Source of the DNA: Sphingobacterium sp. UBA5670 | Lineage (GTDB): Bacteria > Bacteroidota > Bacteroidia > Sphingobacteriales > Sphingobacteriaceae | Reading direction: 5' to 3' | Assembly (NCBI RefSeq): GCF_002420705.1 | Contig: NZ_DIIM01000002.1 | Coordinates: 344,020-408,019 of the forward strand | DNA: 64,000 nucleotides | Part shown: one piece after another, positions 26,476-35,224 of the stretch | Numbering within the stretch: the first letter of the stretch is position 1 | How the letters are laid out: every line of letters starts with the position of its first letter | The notes under the pieces: model-generated | Seen by the model: only the letters and a program-made list of their open reading frames with translations | Database searches by the model: none | What the model was told of the DNA's origin: nothing | Translations under genes and position numbers: made by a program

Positions 26476-28518
26476 ATGATAGACTTCAAGATCTGGTTAG
26501 TTTCTTTCGGCACACTTATGGGATTAAATTCGAGCATTCAAGCACAACAACAACAACAACAACAACAAAAAGCGGCGTTGCCCAGCGTATTGGCCATACC
26601 TGCTGAGATCGACCCGATAAAGGTCATGGTGGAAGATCAGGCAGAACAGCTCATCAGAGCTTTGGATGGCGAGAAAGCTGCAAATCCGCAAGATATTATC
26701 CAGTTAGTCAGAAAAAACCTGAAACTGGACGGATATGCTATTCCGCCACTGGACATGCAGCTAATTTCGTCAATTGAGCAGGACAATTATACCATTCACA
26801 GCCTGATCTTTCAGAGCTTGCCTGGGCTGTATGTTCCAGCAAGCTTATATGTGCCAAAAGGCAAGGGACCATTTCCGGCAATACTCAATAGCCATGGGCA
26901 TTGGCCACCGGGGCGGCGAAGTGAGATTGTTCAGCGTACGGCCCATATGTTGGCATCCAACGGCTATGTATGTCTTTGTATCGATGCCATGGGATCGGGC
27001 GAGCGCGGACGTGCGCATGAGCATGAGTATCATGGGGCTAATCTTGGGTCGGCACTGCTCGATCTGGGGACGCCACTGATGGGTATACAGCTGCTTGAAA
27101 ACAGTCGTGCCATCGACCTGCTGTGTAGCTTACCTGAGGTAGATCCCGAAAGGATTGGGGCTACCGGCGCCAGTGGTGGTGGCAATCAGACGATGTGGCT
27201 CGCGGCGATGGATCCGCGGATCAAGGCCGCCGTTCCTGTCGTCAGCGTCGGAACTTTCCGCGCGTATATCATGAACAGCAATTGTGTCTGCGAACTCCAT
27301 CCCAATGGGCTCCTGCATTTTGAAGAAGGACAACTGTTACAAATAATGGCTCCTAAGGCAATTAAGATTATTTCGGCACTTAAAGATGGTAACGCTGCTT
27401 TCAACGCTCATCAGATGCTCAAGTCTTTTCGTATTGCCAAGGAAGCTTTTGCAAGGCAAGGGGTACCTGAGCGGATCGATTATGAGCTTTTTGATGAACC
27501 ACATAGCTATACCACAGAAATGAATATAAGTATGATCAATTGGTTTGATGGGGCATTTGGCATGATGCGCGAGGAAGGATTAAAGTTGGACAATGTGCTT
27601 CTATTGGATACGAATGAGCTTGCAGTACTGAAACATGGGGTTAAGCAAGAGCTGATCCTCAGTATACCAGCTTTTATCAGCCGTGAATTTAGTCGGACCG
27701 AATCACGGATTGCGACATCCACACTCGATAAATTGGATTACAAAAAACAACTGCGGGCATTACTTTATACAGGGGGTACCGATAGTTTGCTGCGTGTCCA
27801 GCCGTTGGAGTCGCAGCAGGGCTGGCAACGGGTTCTATTGGAGACATCGACGCGACAGCTGATTCCGTTATTAATCAGCCCGCCCCTTAATAACTCAAAT
27901 ACGCTACATGTCTATTTCCCCTCGATGGGTAAGCAACAGGTCGCTATGCAGGAAATTGAGGCGCTTCGAAGCAAAGGTGAGGGAGTGGTGCTCATCGATC
28001 TCTTTGGGCTCGGTGAGCGCTCTTCAGCCACTGCTGATCAAATCGATGGGGCGTTACCGCGCTTTCATACACTTTCGCGCTCACTGCTCTGGATGGGTAG
28101 TAGTATGATGGGAATTTGGGCGTCTGAAATTGGGCTTGTCAATGCTTATCTGCAACAAGAATATAAGTCCTTCAAGATGACCATGGTTGCAGACCGGGAG
28201 ACGGCCATAGCAGCATTGATCAGCAATGTGCTGAATACCTCAGAACCGGAATTACTGCTTCGTGAGCTCCCCATCAGTTATCTGCCGGGCGCAACGGGAG
28301 CGCTGGACAGCTACAATATGTCAATCCATATTCCAGGTATTCTCCATTGGGGCGATATTCCGATGCTGCTCGCGCTCAATGAACAGCGAGTCATGGTCGA
28401 TGGACTTAACCAGTTGGACGGTAAGCCTTGCGAAATAGCAAATAAACAGCAATTAAAAAACAAAGTGCAGCACTATAAGAAGCAATTAAATAACCAAGGA
28501 ACACTCCTTATTAATTAA
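26476..28518 (+). CDS. Secreted alpha/beta-hydrolase, acetyl-xylan-esterase-like, with poly-Gln tract
   Basis: This 680-residue protein has a signal peptide ending 'SSIQA' directly followed by eight Gln residues. The first half is an alpha/beta-hydrolase of the large secreted esterase type: 'PAILNSHGHWPPGRRSEIVQR' holds the oxyanion region, 'ATGASGGGNQTMWLAAMDPR' the nucleophile Ser, and 'DEPHSYTTEM' the catalytic His. The second half (about 400-680) looks like a second, degenerate hydrolase-like domain without an obvious Ser nucleophile. It likely removes acetyl or other ester groups from the glycan used by this locus. Substrate unknown. Confidence 0.8.
   Translation: MIDFKIWLVSFGTLMGLNSSIQAQQQQQQQQKAALPSVLAIPAEIDPIKVMVEDQAEQLIRALDGEKAANPQDIIQLVRKNLKLDGYAIPPLDMQLISSIEQDNYTIHSLIFQSLPGLYVPASLYVPKGKGPFPAILNSHGHWPPGRRSEIVQRTAHMLASNGYVCLCIDAMGSGERGRAHEHEYHGANLGSALLDLGTPLMGIQLLENSRAIDLLCSLPEVDPERIGATGASGGGNQTMWLAAMDPRIKAAVPVVSVGTFRAYIMNSNCVCELHPNGLLHFEEGQLLQIMAPKAIKIISALKDGNAAFNAHQMLKSFRIAKEAFARQGVPERIDYELFDEPHSYTTEMNISMINWFDGAFGMMREEGLKLDNVLLLDTNELAVLKHGVKQELILSIPAFISREFSRTESRIATSTLDKLDYKKQLRALLYTGGTDSLLRVQPLESQQGWQRVLLETSTRQLIPLLISPPLNNSNTLHVYFPSMGKQQVAMQEIEALRSKGEGVVLIDLFGLGERSSATADQIDGALPRFHTLSRSLLWMGSSMMGIWASEIGLVNAYLQQEYKSFKMTMVADRETAIAALISNVLNTSEPELLLRELPISYLPGATGALDSYNMSIHIPGILHWGDIPMLLALNEQRVMVDGLNQLDGKPCEIANKQQLKNKVQHYKKQLNNQGTLLIN
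26545..26568 (+). repeat. (CAA)8 trinucleotide repeat encoding poly-Gln
   Basis: Eight consecutive CAA codons lie just after the predicted signal-peptide cleavage site of the esterase. Length changes would alter the mature N-terminus without shifting the frame. Confidence 0.95.
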
Positions 28519-28523
28519 ACATT

Positions 28524-29944
28524 ATGGGAACAAATCGAAGATCATTTTTAAAACTGTCCGGGCTGGCCGGAATTGGATTGATGGCTGGCTGTGGACAGGA
28601 AAATAAAGCTTCAGCAAAGACAAATCTGGATCATATCCGGCTGGAAGCAGCAAAGAAATATACAGCTACATTTAATATGTCGGGCTACGCGGCCCCCAAG
28701 ATACCAACTGTAAGAGTCGGTTTTATCGGTGTCGGCAATAGGGGTTCCGCTGCAGTGGAACGTATGAGCCAGATTGAAGGTGTTGCGATTAACGGCATCT
28801 GTGATGTACGGGCCGAAAAGGCTGCTGAAGCAAAGGCAAGGATAAAATCAGCTGGTCACCGCGCGGAGTTATTTACGGAGAATGCCGAACACTGGAAAAA
28901 GATGTGTGAACAGGCAGATTATGATCTTATCTATATTGCAACCCATTGGAAGTTGCATGCCGAGATGGCGATATATGCCATGGAACAGGGAAAGCATGTC
29001 GCTTTGGAGATTCCTGCAGCGACGACGGTGGAAGACTGCTGGCGATTGGTACAAACCTCCGAGAAGACCAAAAAACACTGTGTCATGCTGGAAAATTGTT
29101 GCTACGATTACTTTGAACTGCTGACCTTAAACCTAGCTAGACAAGGTTTCTTTGGAGATATCGTCCACTGCGAAGGGGCTTATATCCATGACATTTTGGA
29201 GAGTTTTTTTTTGCTGAAAAACGCTTTGATTTTTGGCGCTTAAAGGAAAATGCGACACGCAACGGAAATCTTTATCCCACCCACGGTCTGGGACCGATCT
29301 GCCAGATTCTGAAGGTCAACCGCGGTAATAAGATGGAGTATATGAGTTCGATGTCTTCAAAAGATTTTATGCTAGGGCAGAAAGCCAAAGAGATGGCCGC
29401 GACCGATAAGCAATTTGAGTCTTATATAGACAAGCCCTTCCGCGGCAATATGAATATTTCCAATATCCTCACCAATAGCGGCAGTACCATAATGTTACAG
29501 CATGATGTGAGTTCGCCAAGGCCTTATTCACGTCTCCATCTGATTAGTGGTACCAAGGCCTTTGCGCAGAAATATCCTCTGCCCGGCAAAATCGCTATTG
29601 GCCATGCCGATTTCCTGTCGGCCGAAGAGATGACCAAACTGGAACAGCAATATACACCGGGTATAGTCAAAAAGATCGGCGAACTGGCCAAGCAGATCGG
29701 TGGTCATGGAGGTATGGATTTTATGATGGACTGGCGCCTGATCGATTGCCTGCGCAATGGTTTACCGATGGACATGGATGTCTATGATGCCGCCAGCTGG
29801 AGTGTCATAGGCCCTTTAAGTGAATGGTCGGTCGCCAATGGTTCTCAGCCAATCGAGGTGCCTGATTTTACTGCTGGTCATTGGAAAAATAATCAGGTAC
29901 ATGATATTGAGCTGGCAAGGGAAACGAGCATAGTATCATCATAA
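28524..29944 (+). pseudogene. Gfo/Idh/MocA-family GH109-like alpha-N-acetylgalactosaminidase, frameshifted at a T9 run
   Basis: Two frames together make one GH109-type protein of about 470 residues. The first (28524-29243) has a twin-arginine/lipoprotein signal ('TNRRSFLKLSG', 'LMAGC') and the NAD-binding 'VGFIGVGNRGSAAVERM'. The second, open from before 29213 to 29944, supplies 'DFWRLKENATRNGNLYPTHG' and 'GGHGGMDFMMDWRLIDCL', characteristic of GH109. They join at a run of nine T's (29204-29212), where one extra T (or two fewer) restores the frame. GH109 enzymes use bound NAD+ to cleave alpha-GalNAc by an oxidation-elimination mechanism. The gene may be broken, a sequencing error, or rescued by slippage on the T-run. 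Confidence 0.8.
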
Positions 29945-29982
29945 ACAAAACACAACGAGAACATTATATTAAATCAAGAGAC

Positions 29983-30717
29983 GTGAATATTAAAACTTTT
30001 AACACCCGGTTAGAACTGGGACAACATGCAGGAGCTGCAGGAATTGAAGCTATTAACGCTGCCATTGCGGCGAGGGGAGAAGCCAACATTATTTTAGCAA
30101 CCGGACAGAGCCAGTTCGAAACATTAGAAACGCTGGTGGCTAGTGATAATATCGACTGGAGCAAGGTGCGCATGTTCCACCTCGATGAATATATTGGCAT
30201 GCCAATTAGCCATAAAGCTAGCTTTCGGAAATACTTAACCGAGCGTTTCATCACGCAGGTGGCGACACTGAAGGAAGTGGTACTGATTAATGGTGAAGCG
30301 GATCCAGCTGCAGAATGCGAACGTCTGCACAACAAGATTAAAGCACATCCCATCGATGTTGCCTTTGTGGGCATCGGAGAGAACGGTCATTTGGCTTTTA
30401 ATGATCCTCCTGCTGATTTTGAGGTAAAGGATGCTTATCTAATTGTCAATCTGGACGAGCAGTGTCGTCGTCAGCAGTTGGGAGAAGGATGGTTTGGCTC
30501 ACTCGCCGAAGTGCCATTGCAAGCTATCAGTATGTCCATACAGCAGATTCTATCAGCTCAGAAAATAATCTGTGCGGTGCCGGATGAACGTAAAGCACTA
30601 GCTGTGAAAAATTGCCTTACGCAACCTGTTTCCAATTTGTATCCAGCGAGTATCCTGCAGCAGCATGCCGACTGCACCTGCTACCTGGACGCCGGATCTG
30701 CATCGCTTTTAAAATGA
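29983..30717 (+). CDS. nagB: Glucosamine-6-phosphate deaminase
   Basis: This 244-residue protein matches the NagB fold: 'ILATGQSQFETLETL' (phosphate loop), 'MFHLDEYIGM' with the catalytic Asp region, and 'VAFVGIGENGHLAFNDPPADF' with the active-site His/Glu stretch. NagB converts glucosamine-6-phosphate to fructose-6-phosphate and ammonia in the cytoplasm. The start is GTG at 29983, preceded by AAGAG; no in-frame ATG fits. It lies 38 bases after the GH109-like gene and 9 bases before the sugar transporter, with nagA further on, so the second operon ends in a complete GlcNAc-6-phosphate pathway. Confidence 0.93.
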   Translation: MNIKTFNTRLELGQHAGAAGIEAINAAIAARGEANIILATGQSQFETLETLVASDNIDWSKVRMFHLDEYIGMPISHKASFRKYLTERFITQVATLKEVVLINGEADPAAECERLHNKIKAHPIDVAFVGIGENGHLAFNDPPADFEVKDAYLIVNLDEQCRRQQLGEGWFGSLAEVPLQAISMSIQQILSAQKIICAVPDERKALAVKNCLTQPVSNLYPASILQQHADCTCYLDAGSASLLK

Positions 30718-30726
30718 CGGTATCTT

Positions 30727-32046
30727 ATGACAGCATCAGTACACGATAGGAAAACTACCTGGGTATCCATAGGCATTATTGGAACAATGTTTTTTATCTT
30801 TGGATTTGTATCCTGGATTAATGCGATTCTCATTCCATATTTTAAAATAGCCTGTGAACTGAGCAATTTTCAGTCATACCTTGTTGCTTTTGCATTTTAT
30901 ATCTCTTATTTGTTGATGTCGATGCCTTCCTCGTATTTGCTCAAAAAAATAGGCTATAAAAATGGAATTATGGTAGGCTTTTGGATTATGGCATTGGGGG
31001 CATTTTTATTTGTCCCTGCGGCCTATAATAGGGCCTATCCGATCTTTTTGATTGGTCTATTTACGTTGGGAAGTGGATTAGCCCTGTTACAGACCGTCGC
31101 CAATCTATACATTACCCTGATCGGTGAAAAGGAACGTGCAGCGCAACGGATTAGTATGATGGGCATTTGTAATAAGGGAGCAGGTATACTGGCACCCTTA
31201 CTATTTTCTTATATTATTTTGCGCCCACAGGACAATGAGCTCTTTAAGCAGCTTCCACAGATGACAGAAATGGCTCGTACTTTGGCTTTGGATGAATTGA
31301 TCTTACGCGTGGTTGGCCCGTATACTGTGGTTGGAATTATCTTACTATTGATCGGGTTGTTTGTTAAGTTTTCTGTTCTTCCCGAATTGGATCAACAACA
31401 AGATGGAGCTGGGAAAGACAGGGACGAAACCAAGAAAAGTATATTTCAATACCCACACCTTATTCTGGGTGCTGTGGCAATATTCCTCCATGTGGGTACA
31501 CAGGTTATCGCGATAGATACGATCATCAATTATGCAGGGGTAATGGGCCTATCCCTACTGGAAGCAAAAGCACTACCTTCTTATACGCTAACGGCAACAA
31601 TATTAGGCTACCTATCGGGAATTATCTTGATTCCCAAAGTGCTCAGTCAACACAGTATGTTGCGTTTCAGCACAGTTCTTGGTCTGATTTTGTCTATCTT
31701 AGTTGTGTCGACTCATGGACATGTTGTCCTGTTTAATATGGATCTGGATATTTCGATCTGGTTTATTGTATTGATTGGGTTTCCTAACGCACTTATCTGG
31801 GCGGGCATATGGCCGTTGGCGCTTGAAGGGCTCGGCCCATTGGCCAAACAAGGATCGGCACTATTAATTATGGGACTATGTGGCAATGCTTTACTTCCGC
31901 TCCTCTATGGGGTACTGGCCGATACGATCGATCCTAAATCAGCCTATTGGATATTGACGCCATGTTTTTTATACCTGTTATTTTACGCCTTTAAAGGCTA
32001 TCGGATTCAGACATGGTCAGGACAAACAAAAAAATCAACGAATTAA
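30727..32046 (+). CDS. nagP: FHS-family sugar:H+ symporter, probable N-acetylglucosamine permease
   Basis: The 439-residue product is a 12-segment MFS protein of the fucose/glucose symporter (FHS) family: 'FFIFGFVSWINAILIPYFK' in segment 1, 'YLLMSMPSSYLLKKIGYKNGI', and 'GIWPLALEGLGPLAKQGSALLIMG' in the C-terminal half. In Bacteroidota and Shewanella the members encoded beside nagA/nagB are called NagP and import GlcNAc through the inner membrane. Here it lies between nagB and nagA, one base before the latter, which supports that role. Specificity is inferred from context. Confidence 0.87.
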   Translation: MTASVHDRKTTWVSIGIIGTMFFIFGFVSWINAILIPYFKIACELSNFQSYLVAFAFYISYLLMSMPSSYLLKKIGYKNGIMVGFWIMALGAFLFVPAAYNRAYPIFLIGLFTLGSGLALLQTVANLYITLIGEKERAAQRISMMGICNKGAGILAPLLFSYIILRPQDNELFKQLPQMTEMARTLALDELILRVVGPYTVVGIILLLIGLFVKFSVLPELDQQQDGAGKDRDETKKSIFQYPHLILGAVAIFLHVGTQVIAIDTIINYAGVMGLSLLEAKALPSYTLTATILGYLSGIILIPKVLSQHSMLRFSTVLGLILSILVVSTHGHVVLFNMDLDISIWFIVLIGFPNALIWAGIWPLALEGLGPLAKQGSALLIMGLCGNALLPLLYGVLADTIDPKSAYWILTPCFLYLLFYAFKGYRIQTWSGQTKKSTN

Positions 32047-32047
32047 T

Positions 32048-33247
32048 ATGTGGATTATAACAAATACCAATATCATAACACCTTACCGCGTGATCGCGGA
32101 TGGGACAGTATGGATTGCTGAGGGGAAAATTGTGCATATTAGCGAAGGCTATTTGGCAAAAGAAGCTGTCGAAGAAGGTTGGTCAGCTGCCCAATGGATG
32201 GATGCCGAGGGGCTGTATCTTGCACCGGGTTTTATTGATATACATGTCCATGGCGGTGGCGGCGCTGATTTTATGGATAACAGTGTGTCTGCATTTTTAA
32301 CTGTTGCCGAAACGCATCTACGTTATGGTACCACTGCCATGCTGCCGACCACCTTGACCAGTGAACGCGAGGAGCTATTGGAACTTTTCTCCGTCTATGA
32401 AGCAGCTAGGGAGCAGAATAGCAAAGGGAGCCGATTTTTAGGTTTGCATCTCGAAGGTCCCTATTTTGCGATGAACCAACGGGGGGCGCAGGATCCCAAA
32501 TATATCCGTAATCCGGATCCAAAAGAATACATGCCTATACTCGAACGTTATCATCACCTCATCAGTCGATGGAGTGCGGCTCCTGAGCTGCCTGGAGCAT
32601 TGGACTTTGGACGGGCTGTGCGCAGTCATGGTATCTTATTGGCTCTAGCACATACCGATGCAGTGTATGAGGAGATATTACCTGCGGTCGAAGTTGGATA
32701 TCGTCTGGCAACACATTTCTACTCTGGTATGTCCGGCATGAGGCGCGTTCACGCGCATCGTTATGCCGGAGTTATTGAGAGCTGTTTTCTATTGGACCAG
32801 ATAGATGTGGAGATTATAGCAGATGGTGTCCATCTGCCCGAGCCTTTTCTGCGGCTAATTTATAAAGTGAAAGGTGCGGATAAAATGATCCTGATTACCG
32901 ACGCGATGCGTGCAGCTGGTATGCCCGAGGGTAAAAGTGTGTTGGGAAGCTTGCGTCACGGAACTGAAGTAATTGTTGAGGAAGGCGTAGCCAAGCTGAC
33001 CGATCGTTCTTCTTTCGCAGGTAGCGTGGCTACTGCAGATCGCCTCCTCCGCACCATGGTCAGCAAGGGAGGCGTCAGTTTGGTAGAAGCCGTACAGATG
33101 ATGACGATCAACCCCGCAAGACTACTTGGGCTGGATCATAAGATCGGAGCAATAGCCATAGGAATGGAAGCAGATATGGTGCTTTTTGATGATGATGTGG
33201 TCATTCATCACAGTTTCGTTGCTGGTGAATTACGTTACAGTAAATAA
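32048..33247 (+). CDS. nagA: N-acetylglucosamine-6-phosphate deacetylase
   Basis: This 399-residue amidohydrolase has the NagA landmarks: 'GFIDIHVHGGGGADFMD' near residue 60, 'LGLHLEGPYFAMNQRGAQ' with the metal-binding Glu, 'LAHTDA' and 'ATHFYSGMSGM' with metal-binding His residues, and 'LITDAMRAAGMPEG' with the catalytic Asp. It removes acetate from GlcNAc-6-phosphate to give glucosamine-6-phosphate, the NagB substrate. No dedicated GlcNAc kinase is visible in the window. It is the last gene of the operon and converges on the LacI-type gene with 6 bases between stops. Confidence 0.95.
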   Translation: MWIITNTNIITPYRVIADGTVWIAEGKIVHISEGYLAKEAVEEGWSAAQWMDAEGLYLAPGFIDIHVHGGGGADFMDNSVSAFLTVAETHLRYGTTAMLPTTLTSEREELLELFSVYEAAREQNSKGSRFLGLHLEGPYFAMNQRGAQDPKYIRNPDPKEYMPILERYHHLISRWSAAPELPGALDFGRAVRSHGILLALAHTDAVYEEILPAVEVGYRLATHFYSGMSGMRRVHAHRYAGVIESCFLLDQIDVEIIADGVHLPEPFLRLIYKVKGADKMILITDAMRAAGMPEGKSVLGSLRHGTEVIVEEGVAKLTDRSSFAGSVATADRLLRTMVSKGGVSLVEAVQMMTINPARLLGLDHKIGAIAIGMEADMVLFDDDVVIHHSFVAGELRYSK

Positions 33248-33253
33248 AGACCA

Positions 33254-34270
33254 CTAAGAGGATCGTTTGGTAGAATCCCGTTCGATTAATTTGCCAGGCA
33301 ATACCATATCCTGAATTTCAAAATCCCGATTTTTTATATGACGGATGAGCAGCGCACAACTCCTTTTGCCGATCTCCATGGCAGGTTCTTCAATTGTGCT
33401 TAAATTGGGTTCTACCACAGTAGCAATGGGATCATTGGTAAATCCGATGACGCCAATGTCCTGGCCTACACGGAGCCCCTGCTGCTTGATAGTCTGAATG
33501 GCACCAACAGCTTTGCGGTCATTGGCAGCGAAGATCGCATCTGGACGGTCAGAAAGGGTAAGTAGCTGCAACGTATCAGTGGCGCCGTGAGCCTGTGAAA
33601 AACCAGAATATACAATAAGACGCGGATCGATAGCCATGTTGTGCTGTTTCAGTGCTTGTAGATAACCATTTAGCCGCTGCTGTGTGAATTGCAGATTCTC
33701 GGGTCCAGCAATATGAGCAATGCGCGTATAGCCTTGTCGGATTAGGTATTCGGTCGCCTGTAAGGCTCCTGCAAAATCATCTTGGACAACTTTGGAGGCA
33801 TCTATATCTTTAGGTACACGGTCAAAGAATACGATTGGCATTCCCTTGGCCATCAATTGTTCAAAATGATCGTTTGTGGATGAATCGGAGGAGATCGAAA
33901 TAAGAAGTCCATCCAGACTGCTCGTTGATAGGTTTTCCAATAGGTTCTGTTCCCGTGCGACATGATCGTTGGTGACGTAGAGAATCACATTATAATCGCG
34001 TTCATAAGCTTCTTCCTGAATACCTGAAATCACCATCGAAAAATAATAATTGGTGATAAAGGGAATGACCACACCTATATTTTTTGTTGAACCGGAAGCT
34101 AAGGCGGAAGCATTTTTATTAGGCTTAAAGTTTAATTTCTTGGCGAGTGCCAGTACCTTTTTTCGGGTTTCGGGATTGACATCGTGGGTATCCCGAAAAG
34201 CCCGCGAAACTGTCGATACCGAAATTTTGAGCATCTTGGCGATATCCTTGATGCCTAAAGGATTCTTCAT
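33254..34270 (-). CDS. LacI-family transcriptional regulator
   Basis: The 338-residue protein has an N-terminal LacI helix-turn-helix ('IKDIAKMLKISVSTVSRAFRD', residues 6-26) with hinge, then a periplasmic-binding-protein-like sensor domain ('IGVVIPFITNYYFSMVISGI', 'DGLLISISSDS', 'DAIFAANDRKAVGAIQ'). It faces the nag genes tail to tail, so it is the likely regulator of the second SusC/SusD-nag operon; a palindrome with a central CG (21700-21713) is the candidate operator. The ligand is probably an amino sugar or its phosphate, by context only. Confidence 0.93.
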   Translation of the reverse strand: MKNPLGIKDIAKMLKISVSTVSRAFRDTHDVNPETRKKVLALAKKLNFKPNKNASALASGSTKNIGVVIPFITNYYFSMVISGIQEEAYERDYNVILYVTNDHVAREQNLLENLSTSSLDGLLISISSDSSTNDHFEQLMAKGMPIVFFDRVPKDIDASKVVQDDFAGALQATEYLIRQGYTRIAHIAGPENLQFTQQRLNGYLQALKQHNMAIDPRLIVYSGFSQAHGATDTLQLLTLSDRPDAIFAANDRKAVGAIQTIKQQGLRVGQDIGVIGFTNDPIATVVEPNLSTIEEPAMEIGKRSCALLIRHIKNRDFEIQDMVLPGKLIERDSTKRSS

Positions 34271-34354
34271 ATTTAGATAGGGTTAACAAATTACGATACA
34301 AAATACTAAAAACTATCGAAAAATGTAGGATCCATCTTCATCTATATCTCCAAT

Positions 34355-35143
34355 TCAAACTGGTTCGGTGAGCCTCGCCCTATACTGTTGCGGTGACAGT
34401 CCAAAATATTCTTTGAATAGATTGGAAAAGTTAGGTACACTTTCATACCCGACTTGATAGACAATTTCAGCGATATGCATATTCTTATTTTCCAATAATT
34501 GAAGAGCCTTTAGAAGTCTATGCTGTTTTATGAACTGGAATATGGTAATCTGCATTTCTTCCTTAAACTGTCTGAAAAGTGTTCGCTCCGATAGAAAAAA
34601 ATTAGCGCTAATCTCAGCGATTGACAATTTATTATCGAGGTGTTGGAGGATATACGTGCTTACCTGGATCATCAATTCACTTTTTGCCGGCGTGATTTGT
34701 AACAGGATCGGTTTTGCCAATACTATTGGAAGCATAGACTTCAAGGCCTCCAAGGTAGATGATGTCAACGTGTCGTGGTCTTTAAGCTTCCAATGTCGTT
34801 GTCCAAAAATCAAAAAATGATTCAACAATTCATTTGATGGATATACCTTAACCTCCTCGTGCATATTGTTCATATCCAAAAAAATGGATTTTAATGACAG
34901 TTGCTGGGAACGGGAAATGAGTTTATGTGGGACATTTGCCGGGATGTATACATAGAACGTACTGGGCACACAGAAACTGGCTTTTTCGGTATAGATAAAG
35001 AGGGTTCCATTTGTTGGGCTAAGTACCTGTACTTGGTCGTGCGCATGCATTTCTGTGTTGAATTGTCCATAATTACGTAGTTCAATTGTGCCATCGGGGA
35101 AGTTCTTAGCACATTGAACAAAGGGAATGGTGGATTTTGGCAT
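34355..35143 (-). CDS. AraC-family transcriptional regulator with cupin-like sensor domain
   Basis: This 262-residue protein has an N-terminal cupin-like part ('MHAHDQVQVLSPTNGTLF', 'FYVYIPANVPHKL') and a C-terminal AraC/XylS pair of helix-turn-helices ('LSIAEISANFFLSERTLFRQF', 'HIAEIVYQVGYESVPNFSNLF', with 'FGLSPQQYRARL' at the end). It is transcribed away from the LeuA-like gene with an 81-base divergent promoter region between them. A 'TATATTTG' box on the minus strand (35169-35176) fits the phylum's -7 element. Target genes are unknown. Confidence 0.9.
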   Translation of the reverse strand: MPKSTIPFVQCAKNFPDGTIELRNYGQFNTEMHAHDQVQVLSPTNGTLFIYTEKASFCVPSTFYVYIPANVPHKLISRSQQLSLKSIFLDMNNMHEEVKVYPSNELLNHFLIFGQRHWKLKDHDTLTSSTLEALKSMLPIVLAKPILLQITPAKSELMIQVSTYILQHLDNKLSIAEISANFFLSERTLFRQFKEEMQITIFQFIKQHRLLKALQLLENKNMHIAEIVYQVGYESVPNFSNLFKEYFGLSPQQYRARLTEPV

Positions 35144-35195
35144 TATTGAATAACAATTGTTTTATTTTCAAATATATTAAATTCTGTAGTTCCGG

Positions 35196-35203
35196 TACTT
35201 TTG
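35196..35203 (+). promoter_or_regulatory. Candidate -7 box (TACTTTTG) for the LeuA-like gene
   Basis: The sequence fits the Bacteroidota -7 consensus TAnnTTTG, 21 bases before the ATG. A clear -33 TTTG is missing, so this is a weak call. Confidence 0.3.
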
Positions 35204-35224
35204 AACTATAAAAATAAGTTGAAT

